Positions 8,682 through 16,570 of a stretch of 64,000 nt of DNA are shown here, one piece after another; position 1 is the first letter of the stretch, and each line of letters begins with the position of its first letter. The stretch lies in contig NZ_JAKZKX010000016.1 in NCBI RefSeq assembly GCF_022808715.1, forward strand, positions 1-64,000, written 5' to 3'. Below the pieces are notes generated by a model. That model saw nothing but the letters and a program-made list of their open reading frames with translations. It did no database searches and was not told where the DNA came from. Source of the DNA: Fundidesulfovibrio agrisoli (GTDB lineage: Bacteria; Desulfobacterota; Desulfovibrionia; Desulfovibrionales; Desulfovibrionaceae). Both the position numbers and the translations under genes were made by a program.

Positions 8682-10304
8682 ATGGGCGTACTCAGACTGC
8701 TTCTCGCTCTTTCCGTCCTGATTGGCCATTCGGACCATTCGGGCGGGTTGGTTGCGTTCGACACAACCGTGGCGGTACGCGCCTTCTACATGATTTCGGG
8801 CTTCTATATGGCGCTGGTGCTGAGCACCAAGTACCAGGGCAAACCCTATTACGTGTTCATCCGCAGCCGCTATTTGCGTCTGTTCCCAGCCTATTTCGCC
8901 ACCATCATGCTCACCTGCCTCTACGGCTGGGCGGTTTACCATATTCGAGGCACGGTGGAATGGCCTTTCCAGGCCTGGCTGAGGACGCTTAAGGATCTGG
9001 AATTCGGGACCCTCGCCACCCTGGCTCTCTCCAATGTGTTCATCCTCGGGCAGGACCTGCTCTCCTTCTGCGGTGTGACCGCCTCAGGCGCCCTGTCTGG
9101 CCTGCTTCCAAAGGGCGCGCCCGCCAACCCAGCGGGGGCGTACATGCTCATCCCCCAAGCCTGGACCCTGGGCATCGAGCTGTGCTTCTATCTGGTGGCG
9201 CCATTCCTTGCGCGGCGGAGCGCGATGTTCTTGGGCGGGCTTGCGCTGGTATCGTTGGGATGCCGCCTGTACTTTGACTTCCCTTCCCCGCTGGATGGTG
9301 CGGCAAATGCGTTCGGCTATAGATTTTTCCCTTTCGAACTAACCTTCTTCTGCCTAGGCATGCTTGCATACAAGGGGTATGCACTGCTCAAACGCCACAG
9401 CGTCCCGCAATGGTTGGGCGTGTCCATGGTTCTGGCCGGAGGGGCCACATTCGCCTGGGCCCAGGCTCGGCCTCAGGCCTGGCCCGCTTATATGCTGCTG
9501 GCCGTGACCGTCCCCTTCCTGTTCCTGGTCAGTAAGGAATGGAAACTTGACAGAATGGTGGGCGAGCTCTCCTACCCGGTATACATCATACACATGCTGG
9601 CGCTCAAAGCCCTAGAGCAGTTCACGTCCTGGGGCACGGAGCTGCCCAGCATCGCCGTGACGCTCCTTTTGTCAGCCTTGCTGCTCCTGCTGGTGGACAG
9701 GCCACTGGACCGTTGGAGGGAAACCCTGACGCGCTCCGACCTCAGGCGCCTGCCCAGAGGCCGCTGGCTGTCCGCGGCTGCCGTAGCTTTCAGTTTGGTG
9801 GTGGCGGTCCCCTGGTACCTGGGGGCCGGGCTGCAGGCGAAACACCTTGAGAGGTCCATCCCGCTGGAGGCCGTGGACCTTATGCGCGGGCAACCGGAAC
9901 GGATGGTCGTGGAAGGGCTGGACCCGGCCGAACATTCGGCAGGTGCCACTTGGCGTTGGGGCCTGGGGCCAAAGACGGAGCTGCTGTTCTCGCTGCCTTC
10001 CAACGCCAACATCGTCCTGACCCTGGAGTACACGCAGCTGCCCGCCGAGCAGAACGTCATCGTCTCCTTCAACGGCCAGGTGCTGGAAACGCTGCAGTGT
10101 GAAGGGACATGCTCCGTTTACCGGCAGTACACCCTGCCAGGCGGCAGGGAGGACAACGTGATCCGCTTCGAATACGGCGAGTGGAACGGGCTGGCCGCCC
10201 AGATACTCCCCGAGGACTCCAGGCCCCTGGCGGTGTCCTTCACGAAGCTCTCGCTGGATTTCTACGACCCCAGGAAGGGCGCCCTCCCGGCGCGGAAGAA
10301 CTGA
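8682..10304 (+). CDS. Membrane acyltransferase (acyltransferase-3, OafA/YrhL type) with C-terminal extracytoplasmic domain
   Basis: This 540-residue protein opens with MGVLRLLLALSVLIGHS, the acyltransferase-3 start carrying the conserved active-site His, followed by the Arg-rich motif YYVFIRSRYLRLFPAY. About ten hydrophobic segments span residues 1-390. The last 150 residues are soluble and beta-rich (NIVLTLEYTQL, NVIVSFNGQVLETLQC), a likely periplasmic domain. Such enzymes transfer O-acetyl or other acyl groups to surface polysaccharides or lipids. The start has GGAAGGCGG 8 bases upstream. It sits between thiH and thiF with a separate codon texture, so it is probably an insertion into the thiamine run rather than a thiamine gene. 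The acceptor is unknown. Confidence 0.85.
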   Translation: MGVLRLLLALSVLIGHSDHSGGLVAFDTTVAVRAFYMISGFYMALVLSTKYQGKPYYVFIRSRYLRLFPAYFATIMLTCLYGWAVYHIRGTVEWPFQAWLRTLKDLEFGTLATLALSNVFILGQDLLSFCGVTASGALSGLLPKGAPANPAGAYMLIPQAWTLGIELCFYLVAPFLARRSAMFLGGLALVSLGCRLYFDFPSPLDGAANAFGYRFFPFELTFFCLGMLAYKGYALLKRHSVPQWLGVSMVLAGGATFAWAQARPQAWPAYMLLAVTVPFLFLVSKEWKLDRMVGELSYPVYIIHMLALKALEQFTSWGTELPSIAVTLLLSALLLLLVDRPLDRWRETLTRSDLRRLPRGRWLSAAAVAFSLVVAVPWYLGAGLQAKHLERSIPLEAVDLMRGQPERMVVEGLDPAEHSAGATWRWGLGPKTELLFSLPSNANIVLTLEYTQLPAEQNVIVSFNGQVLETLQCEGTCSVYRQYTLPGGREDNVIRFEYGEWNGLAAQILPEDSRPLAVSFTKLSLDFYDPRKGALPARKN

Positions 10305-10396
10305 GCCGGGCCGGCCTTGCAATCGGCGGCTGAAGCGCTACACTGCAGACGGACGCCCGGGCCTTCTCCCTCGTGGCCCATCTTCTGGAATGCCGC

Positions 10397-11011
10397 ATGA
10401 ACCACCTCCGCTCCGGCCTGGACAGGTACCTCAGCCCGACCGACCTCTCCCGCATCCGCGCCCTGCGCGTGGGCATCGCGGGCGCGGGCGGCCTGGGCTC
10501 CAACTGCGCCTGGATGCTTGTGCGCTCCGGCTTCGCCGACCTGACCGTGGTGGACCACGACGTGGTGGAGCCGAGCAACCTGAACCGCCAGTTCTTCTTC
10601 GCCCGGCAGGTGGGCATGCCCAAGGTCCAGGCCCTGCGCGAGAACCTGCTGGACATCGACCCCGAAGCGCGCGTAACCGCCATCCAGGCCGAGGTGACCG
10701 CCGATAACGCCGTCTCGCTGTTCGAGGGCTGCCACGTCGTCGTGGAGGCCTTCGACAAGGCCTCGGCCAAGAGGATGCTCGCGGAGGCCCACATGGGCCG
10801 CGACGTGCTCCTGGTGGCGGCCTCGGGGCTTGCCGGGTGCGGCGATTCGGACGCCGTCGTCACTCGGCGCGTCGGGAAATCATTCTATATCGTGGGCGAT
10901 TTCGCCAGCGAGGCCGGCCCCGAAAACCCGCCCCTGGCCCCCAAGGTCACGCTGGCCGCCGCCAAGCAGGCGGACATCGTCCTGGCCTTCGCCCTGGGAA
11001 GACTGCCATGA
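10397..11011 (+). CDS. thiF: ThiS adenylyltransferase, short ThiF form
   Basis: This 204-residue E1-like protein shows the ATP-binding GIAGAGGLGSN near residue 25, VVDHDVVEPSNLNRQFF near 50-65 (with the adenylation Asn/Arg residues) and a C-terminal LAAAKQADIVLAFALG. It activates the ThiS C-terminus with ATP. Compared with E. coli ThiF (about 250 residues) it lacks the C-terminal CXXC zinc pairs, matching the shorter ThiF subfamily found in Clostridia and Desulfovibrio. ATG 10397 is preferred over an in-frame GTG at 10373; neither has a strong ribosome site, so the start is uncertain by 8 codons. Its TGA overlaps the thiE ATG (ATGA). Confidence 0.9.
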   Translation: MNHLRSGLDRYLSPTDLSRIRALRVGIAGAGGLGSNCAWMLVRSGFADLTVVDHDVVEPSNLNRQFFFARQVGMPKVQALRENLLDIDPEARVTAIQAEVTADNAVSLFEGCHVVVEAFDKASAKRMLAEAHMGRDVLLVAASGLAGCGDSDAVVTRRVGKSFYIVGDFASEAGPENPPLAPKVTLAAAKQADIVLAFALGRLP

Positions 11012-11655
11012 AATCAGCCATGAAGCCGCTCGTCGAAGGCGGCATATACGCCATCACCAGCCACGAACATTCCCTGGGCCGCAGCAATCTGGAGGTGGCC
11101 AAGGCCATCCTGGACGCAGGCGTGCGCGTGCTGCAGTACCGCGAGAAGGACATGAAGCCCGGCCTGATGTACCGGGAGTGCCTGGCCATCCGCGAACTGA
11201 CCCGCGAGGCCGGGGCCACCTTCCTGGTCAACGACCACGTGGACATCGCCGTGATGGTGGACGCCGACGGCGTGCACATCGGCCAGGAGGACCTGCCCCC
11301 CGAGGCCGTGCGCAAGTTCATCGGGCCGGACAAGATCCTCGGCCTCTCCACCCACCGCCCCGAGGAGGCCCTCGCCGCCCAGGAGTCCGGCCTGGTGGAC
11401 TACATCGGGGTGGGGCCCATCTTCGCCACCAAGACCAAGAAGGACGTCTGCGCCCCGGTGGGATTCGAATACCTGAACCACGTCATCAAGAATATCGAAT
11501 TGCCCTTCGTGGCGATCGGCGGCATCAAGGAACACAACATCGCCCAGGTGCGCGCGGCCGGGGCCCGGAACATCTGCCTGGTCACGGAGATCGTGGCCGC
11601 CAGGGACATCGGGGCCAGGGTGCAAGGGCTGATGGCGGCAATGCGTACTGAATAA
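11008..11655 (+). CDS. thiE: Thiamine-phosphate synthase
   Basis: This 215-residue TIM-barrel protein couples hydroxymethylpyrimidine diphosphate to thiazole phosphate. Motifs include VRVLQYREKDM near residue 40, FLVNDHVDIAVMVDADGVHIGQEDL near 75-95, GLSTHRPEEA, the phosphate loop YIGVGPIFATKTKKD and VAIGGI. The ATG at 11008 overlaps the thiF stop by four bases, indicating coupled translation. thiC and thiD for the pyrimidine branch are not in the window. Confidence 0.95.
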   Translation: MKSAMKPLVEGGIYAITSHEHSLGRSNLEVAKAILDAGVRVLQYREKDMKPGLMYRECLAIRELTREAGATFLVNDHVDIAVMVDADGVHIGQEDLPPEAVRKFIGPDKILGLSTHRPEEALAAQESGLVDYIGVGPIFATKTKKDVCAPVGFEYLNHVIKNIELPFVAIGGIKEHNIAQVRAAGARNICLVTEIVAARDIGARVQGLMAAMRTE

Positions 11656-11664
11656 GGAGTTGTC

Positions 11665-12015
11665 ATGAAGATCATGGAGTACACGGCTGCGGAGCCCACG
11701 CACTTCGACAACGAGGTGGCCAAGGGCGTTGCGGGCAGGATTCTGGTGGGCAAGGCCGATGGCGCGGAGAATTTCTGCATGAGGGCCTTCGAGATCGCCC
11801 CCGGCGGGCACACCCCCCGCCATGCCCACGCCTGGGAGCACGAGATGTTCTTCCACGCCGGTGAGGGCGAGGTGTACGGCAACGGGCAGTGGAACCCGGT
11901 GGGCGCGGGCTGCGTGGCCTTCGTTCCCGGCAACTCGGAGCACCAGATCAGGAACACGGGCGAGAAGCCGCTCACGGTTGTGTGCCTCGTGCCTTCGGGC
12001 GCGCCCGAACTCTAG
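11665..12015 (+). CDS. Single-domain cupin protein
   Basis: This 116-residue protein has a typical cupin metal site: HTPRHAHAWEHEMFFHAGEGEVY supplies the first motif (two His, one Glu) and PGNSEHQIRNTG the second (His). Metal-binding small cupins of this kind act as dioxygenases, isomerases or storage proteins, and the substrate cannot be read from the sequence. AAGGAG lies 6 bases before the ATG. The gene is 9 bases after thiE and 12 before the cysteine hydrolase, so the three are probably cotranscribed. There is no known need for a cupin in thiamine synthesis. Confidence 0.88.
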   Translation: MKIMEYTAAEPTHFDNEVAKGVAGRILVGKADGAENFCMRAFEIAPGGHTPRHAHAWEHEMFFHAGEGEVYGNGQWNPVGAGCVAFVPGNSEHQIRNTGEKPLTVVCLVPSGAPEL

Positions 12016-12027
12016 GAGACCCCTTCG

Positions 12028-12579
12028 ATGAAGACCGCCCTGCTGCTCATCGACATTCAGAAAGATTACTTCCCCGGCGGGGCAATGGAGCTCGTGGGCG
12101 CTGAAGCCGCCGCCGCCAAGGCGGCCCGCGCCCTGGAGCACTTCCGCGCCCAGGGGATGCCCGTGTTCCACATCCGGCACGTGTCCCTGCGGCCCGGCGC
12201 GGGCTTCTTCCTGCCCGGCACCCCGGGGGTGGAGTTCCACCCCTACGTGGCCCCGGCCGAGGGCGAGGCCGTGATCGAGAAGCACTTCCCCAACTCCTTC
12301 CGGGAGACGGACCTGGAGGCCCGGCTGCGCGACGCCAAGGTGGAGCGCCTGGTGATCGCTGGCATGATGAGCCACATGTGCGTGGACGCCACCACACGCC
12401 AGGCTTTCGACATGGGCTTCGCCTGCATCGTGCTGGCCGACGCCTGCGCCACCCGTGACCTGGACTTCGGCCACGTGAGCGTGCCCGCATCCCACGTGCA
12501 CGGCGCGTTCATGGCCGCCCTGGGGGCCGTGTACGCCGAGCTGGCGGGCGTGAAGGATCTGGCCGCGGCCCTGCGCTAA
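12028..12579 (+). CDS. Isochorismatase-family cysteine hydrolase
   Basis: This 183-residue protein has the catalytic triad of the cysteine hydrolase/isochorismatase family: Asp9 (LLLIDIQKDYF), Lys85 (VIEKHFPNSF) and Cys118 (MMSHMCVDATTR). Relatives hydrolyse nicotinamide, N-carbamoyl compounds, ureidoacrylate or isochorismate. The segment MCVDATTRQAFDMGF resembles the general YcaC/PncA-like hydrolases but does not fix the substrate. AGGAG is 11 bases upstream. Together with the preceding cupin it forms a small two-gene unit behind the thiamine genes. Confidence 0.88.
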   Translation: MKTALLLIDIQKDYFPGGAMELVGAEAAAAKAARALEHFRAQGMPVFHIRHVSLRPGAGFFLPGTPGVEFHPYVAPAEGEAVIEKHFPNSFRETDLEARLRDAKVERLVIAGMMSHMCVDATTRQAFDMGFACIVLADACATRDLDFGHVSVPASHVHGAFMAALGAVYAELAGVKDLAAALR

Positions 12580-12720
12580 GGCCTGTTGTCCAGGCGGGAA
12601 GAGGATTTGCGGGTTGACGCCGCCCCGCCTATAAGGCAAAGAACCCGTCCCCGGCATTTTCGCGGGCCTGCATTCCGCAGGTCCGCCCCGCCGGAGGCCC
12701 AACCAGGGACAGACCACCCC

Positions 12721-14052
12721 ATGCCAGCCACAGTAGCCATCATCGGCCGCCCCAACGTGGGCAAGTCCTCGCTTTTCAACCGCCTTTTGCGCAAGCGCAA
12801 GGCCATCACGCACGACCGCCCCGGCGTCACCCGCGACCGCCTGGAAGGCCAGGCCGTGCTCGCGGGCGTGCCCGTGAACCTGGTGGACACCGGCGGCCTC
12901 ACCCTGGAGGACCCCCAGGGCCTCGAACTCGACGTGCTGGAGCAAGCCCGCCGCGCGGTCACGGCCGCCAACCTGGTGCTCCTGGTGGTGGACGGCCGCG
13001 AGGGCCTCACCTCGGAGGACCAGCGCGTGGCCATGCTGCTGCGCCAGTCCGGCAAGCCGGTGCTGGTGGCCGTGAACAAGGTGGACGGCGGCGAAAAGGA
13101 AGACCTCTTCATGGCGGACTTCCACGTGCTGGGCCTGGACCTGGCCCCGGTCTCCGCCGAGCACGGCTACGGGGTGCGCAGCCTGGTGGACGAGATCGTC
13201 TCCCGCCTGCCCGAGACGGACGAGCGGGGCAGGCAGAACCCCGAGACGGCCCTGACCCTCTCCCTGCTGGGCAGGCCCAACGCGGGCAAGAGCTCGCTGG
13301 TCAACGCCCTGGTGGGCGACGACAGGCTCATCGTCAGCGACGTGGCCGGAACAACCCGCGACGCCGTGGACGTGGCCTTCGAGCGCGGCGGCAAGCGCTA
13401 CGTGTTCGTGGACACGGCGGGCGTGCGCCGCAAGGCCAAGATCGACGACTCCCTTGAGCGCATCGCCTCGCTCACGGCCCTGGGCAGCGGCAAGCGCGCC
13501 GAGGTGACCATCCTGGTCATCGACGGCCCAGGCGGCCTGGCCATGCAGGACAAACGCCTCATCGCCTACCTGGACAAGGAGAAGATCCCCTTCCTGATCG
13601 TCATCAACAAGGTGGACCTGCTCGACGCCAAGGGGCTGGCCGAACTCAAGCAGGACGTCAGCGAGGAGCTGCGCATCTGCCACCACGTGCCCGTGATCTA
13701 CATTTCCGCGCTCACCGGCCGGAACCTGCGCGACATCCTGCCCACGGCCCAGGCCATCCGCGAGGAGTGCGACATCCGCGTGGGCACCGGCGCGCTCAAC
13801 CGCCTGCTGCGCGACGCCCTGGGCAAGCACCAGCCGCCGCTGGTCAAGGGCAGGCGGCCCAAGTTCTACTACCTGACGCAGACGGACACCGCGCCGCCCA
13901 CCTTCGTGTTCTTCGTCAACGATCCCGAGCGCATCAAGGACAGCTACTCCCGCTTCCTGGAGAACCAGCTGCGCAAGATCTTCGGCATCCGCCGCGCGCC
14001 CGTGAAGCTCTATTTCCGGGGCAGCCACGAAGGCCGTGAAGAGGTGAAGTAG
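12721..14052 (+). CDS. der: Ribosome-assembly GTPase Der (EngA)
   Basis: This 443-residue protein has two tandem GTPase domains. The first has GRPNVGKSS (9-17), DTGG and NKVD; the second has GRPNAGKSS near 183, DTAGVRRKAKI and NKVD. A C-terminal KH-like domain (about 350-443) ends with PTFVFFVNDPERIKDSYSRF. Der acts in 50S subunit maturation. The ATG at 12721 gives the standard start MPATVAIIGRPNVGKS; the frame stays open upstream but is not protein-like. A strong terminator follows. Confidence 0.98.
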   Translation: MPATVAIIGRPNVGKSSLFNRLLRKRKAITHDRPGVTRDRLEGQAVLAGVPVNLVDTGGLTLEDPQGLELDVLEQARRAVTAANLVLLVVDGREGLTSEDQRVAMLLRQSGKPVLVAVNKVDGGEKEDLFMADFHVLGLDLAPVSAEHGYGVRSLVDEIVSRLPETDERGRQNPETALTLSLLGRPNAGKSSLVNALVGDDRLIVSDVAGTTRDAVDVAFERGGKRYVFVDTAGVRRKAKIDDSLERIASLTALGSGKRAEVTILVIDGPGGLAMQDKRLIAYLDKEKIPFLIVINKVDLLDAKGLAELKQDVSEELRICHHVPVIYISALTGRNLRDILPTAQAIREECDIRVGTGALNRLLRDALGKHQPPLVKGRRPKFYYLTQTDTAPPTFVFFVNDPERIKDSYSRFLENQLRKIFGIRRAPVKLYFRGSHEGREEVK

Positions 14053-14093
14053 CAGCCTGCCGGAAGATTCCGCTGGCCGCGTTGCCGCAAATA

Positions 14094-14136
14094 GCCAAGC
14101 CCCCGCGTATCAGGCATACGCGGGGGCTTGGCTTTT
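14094..14136 (+). terminator. Rho-independent terminator after der
   Basis: A perfect 17-bp stem (GCCAAGCCCCCGCGTAT at 14094-14110 with 14116-14132) has a 5-base loop and runs directly into TTTT. Confidence 0.92.
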
Positions 14137-14220
14137 CTGCGTCTTGGCGCGCGAAATGTGAACGGGCGGTTGGCCGGTTGTTCGTGGCGGGCGGTGATGC
14201 TGACTCACTCGACCGCGTCA

Positions 14221-14269
14221 GGGAGGCTCCGCCTCCCCGAACCCCACCGGCAAGGGCATGACGCCCTTG
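14221..14269. repeat. Pair of short intergenic palindromes (REP-like)
   Basis: Two perfect 7-bp hairpins follow each other: GGGAGGC/GCCTCCC at 14221-14237 with a 3-base loop, and CAAGGGC/GCCCTTG at 14251-14269 with a 5-base loop. Neither is followed by a U-run. The arrangement resembles the paired hairpins at 16253-16398, and both sit in non-coding gaps around the MFS gene. Confidence 0.55.
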
Positions 14270-14335
14270 CATCCCCGATTATATTCGGTGGTCGGCCCGA
14301 AACCTCGTGGTTTCCGGCTCTGTTATGCGGCCCGG

Positions 14336-14647
14336 TCAACGTTCGAATTCGGCCCCGTCCGTGCTCATTAGGTAGAGCCAGCGGCTGTAGGGGAGCGTCA
14401 GCAGCACCGGGCCGTTCCCCTGGTCGAGGATTCCCCCGAGCGCGGCCGCCCGGCATTCCGGGCTCACGCCGCCGCGCTCCCGCACGCAAAAGGCGTCAGG
14501 GCTGTCGATGAAGCGCGTCTTTTCCCGCTTGAGGATCACGAGCGTTCTGCCATCGGGGAGCCCGCCGATGGGCGGTATCACGAAGATCGTCAGGCTGAAT
14601 GAGGCCAAAAGGGCGGCGACAGGAAGCAGGAGCAGGTACTTTTTCAT
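14336..14647 (-). CDS. Small exported or membrane-anchored hypothetical protein
   Basis: This 103-residue protein starts MKKYLLLLPVAALLASFSLTIF, a signal peptide or single membrane anchor, and continues with a polar domain containing two cysteines (CVRERGG, ECRAAAL). ATG 14647 is preferred over upstream in-frame starts because it puts the signal sequence at the N-terminus and has GGAGA upstream. I do not recognise the family. It lies 99 bases downstream of the MFS gene on the same strand. Confidence 0.65.
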   Translation of the reverse strand: MKKYLLLLPVAALLASFSLTIFVIPPIGGLPDGRTLVILKREKTRFIDSPDAFCVRERGGVSPECRAAALGGILDQGNGPVLLTLPYSRWLYLMSTDGAEFER

Positions 14648-14746
14648 TTCAGGGCGTCTCCGGGCGGGGGCGGTGCGCAGCCGGCGTACGCACACGCGCT
14701 GTCTCCCGAGCGGGCTTTCCTCGGTTGGGGGCTACGTGGCCGGAGG

Positions 14747-16120
14747 TCACGCTATTTTGTCCCTTCCGCCCCGGAAAGAGATCCAGGCCGCGAGCATGGC
14801 GAAGCAGCCGAACAGCGCGAAGGCGGCCCGCACGGCGGGCAGGGCCTCCGTGCCCACGCGCCCGGCCGCGCCGTCGCCGGAGAACACCGCCAGTATCACA
14901 CCCGTGAGCGCCATGGAGAGGCTCATGCCCGAGGTGCGCATGGTGGCCAGCAGCCCGGAGGCGATGCCGCGCCGGGTGGTGTCCACCGAGCCCATGAGCG
15001 CGTGGATGTTGGGGGAGGCGAAGAAGGCGAACCCCGCCCCCAGCACGATCTGGAATCCGGCGACGCCGCCCGTGGTCAGCGCCCCGCCCCAGGCTGCCAG
15101 GGTCCAGAGCCCAAGGCCCAGCACGCCGAGCCCCAGGCCGCTGAGCCGGGTGGGGGCGATCCTGTCCGAGAGCGTCCCGGCCAGGGGGGAGAGCAGGGCC
15201 TGCGTGGCGGGCTGGATGAGCAGGAACACACCCGCCGCGCCAGGGCTCAAACCCAGAACGCCCTGCAAGGTGATGCTCAACAGCAGGCTGGTGGAGAAGG
15301 CGGCGGTGTAGCCGAACGCGCCCGCGAACGCGGCGTGGCTGAAGCGGCGGTTGTCCGTGAAGAGCTGCGGCGCGATCAACGGGGACTCGCGCCGGGCCTG
15401 CATGCGCACGAAGCGCGCGCCCAGCAGCGCGCCCACACCCATGATCCCCAAGCCCATCCAAGATGGCTGCGTGGCCAAGCCGCCTATCAGGGCCAGCATG
15501 GCCGGGACGTAGGTTGCCGCGCCGGTCCAGTCGAACCCGGCCATGTGGCCGGGCGCGTCGGGCGGGCGGTTGCGGGCGATGAGCGTGCAGGCCCCGGCTC
15601 CGATCAGTGCGCAAAGTACGAAGATCCCCCTCCAGGAGACGGCCGCCGTCAGGAAGCCCCCCACCAGCGGCCCCAGGGCCAGCCCCACGTAGACGAACAT
15701 CAGGTTCAGGCCCAGTGCGCGCCCCCTGCGTTCGGACGCTGCGGAATCCATGAGGATCGCCGCGCCCACGCCGAAGGTCATGGAGTCCGCCAGCCCCTGC
15801 ATGGAGCGCGCGGCCAGGAGTGTCGCCAGGTTCGGGGCCACTGTGGCCGTGATGGAGGCGCAGATGAACAGCGCGCTGCCGCAGAGGAAGATGCGCTTGT
15901 TGCCCAGGTGGTCCGAGAGGCGGCCGAAGATGGCCATGAACGCGGCGGCCGGGACGAGGTGCGCCAGCACCACCAGCGGCAATTGGTGCGGGTAGAGGGA
16001 AAATTCGCGCCCGATGGAGGGCATGGCCACGGCCAGAGCGCCATTCAGGAAGGGCGTCAGGAAGGAGGCCAGGCCCACGGCGGCCTGGGACCAGTACTGG
16101 CGGCGTTCGAGCTGATCCAT
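14747..16120 (-). CDS. MFS drug/multidrug exporter, 14-TM DHA2-like
   Basis: This 457-residue, very hydrophobic protein shows MFS signatures: FGRLSDHLGNKRIF between TM2 and TM3, ARSMQGLADSMTFGVGAAIL in TM4 and VYVGLALGPLVGGFLTAAVSWRGIF (the antiporter motif C) in TM5. About 13-14 hydrophobic segments can be counted, suggesting the DHA2 (H+-coupled multidrug) group. The ATG at 16120 (MDQLERRQYWSQ) follows AGGAAG 6 bases upstream; longer upstream frames are Arg/Pro-rich and unlikely to be coding. No regulator is adjacent. Confidence 0.9.
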   Translation of the reverse strand: MDQLERRQYWSQAAVGLASFLTPFLNGALAVAMPSIGREFSLYPHQLPLVVLAHLVPAAAFMAIFGRLSDHLGNKRIFLCGSALFICASITATVAPNLATLLAARSMQGLADSMTFGVGAAILMDSAASERRGRALGLNLMFVYVGLALGPLVGGFLTAAVSWRGIFVLCALIGAGACTLIARNRPPDAPGHMAGFDWTGAATYVPAMLALIGGLATQPSWMGLGIMGVGALLGARFVRMQARRESPLIAPQLFTDNRRFSHAAFAGAFGYTAAFSTSLLLSITLQGVLGLSPGAAGVFLLIQPATQALLSPLAGTLSDRIAPTRLSGLGLGVLGLGLWTLAAWGGALTTGGVAGFQIVLGAGFAFFASPNIHALMGSVDTTRRGIASGLLATMRTSGMSLSMALTGVILAVFSGDGAAGRVGTEALPAVRAAFALFGCFAMLAAWISFRGGRDKIA

Positions 16121-16252
16121 GCGCTTCCTGTTGGGACGAGCGGGGCGCCGTTCGGAACCTGGACGGGGCTCCGCCCCGGACCCCGGCGATGGGGCCGTGG
16201 TTGTACGTCGATATGCGCGCCTCGTGGTGGCCGCAGCGCCGTCGGGGCCGAT

Positions 16253-16398
16253 CAAGCTGCCGGGGCTGACGCCCCTCTGGCGAAGCGCCAGCGCGAGATC
16301 GCCCCCGCCCGCGCTACGGCCACCCCGAGGCGCGCCTGTGAGCTCATTTCAAGCTTCCGGGGCTGACGCCCCTCTGGCGAAGCGCCAGCGCGAGATCG
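16253..16398. repeat. Two 49-bp direct repeats each folding into a double hairpin
   Basis: Bases 16253-16301 and 16350-16398 are identical except for one position (G at 16259, T at 16356) and lie 97 bases apart. Each copy contains GGGGC-TGAC-GCCCC followed two bases later by TGGCG-AAG-CGCCA, i.e. two small hairpins in a row. This looks like a REP-type intergenic element present in two copies. Its surroundings (16121-16570) contain no gene. Confidence 0.75.
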
Positions 16399-16484
16399 GC
16401 TCCGGCGGCGCGGCCCGCAGCCCGCCAGGGCAGGACGCCACGGGACTTGCTCGCGAGTTTCGGCGCGAAGCTCTATTGGGTGTC

Positions 16485-16540
16485 GAGAGGGAGGAACTCC
16501 CTCTCGCGGGAGAGTCCAGAGAGGGCAGCGCCCTCTCTGG
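16485..16540 (-). terminator. Tandem hairpins downstream of metG
   Basis: Two perfect hairpins lie 30-85 bases beyond the metG stop: GAGAGGGAG/CTCCCTCTC (16485-16505, 3-base loop) and CCAGAGAGGGC/GCCCTCTCTGG (16516-16540, 3-base loop). No U-run follows on either strand, so they could be termination-assisting, mRNA-protecting or REP-like structures. Confidence 0.45.
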
Positions 16541-16570
16541 CCGCCGGAGGCGTCTGCTCCCTGTGATTTC

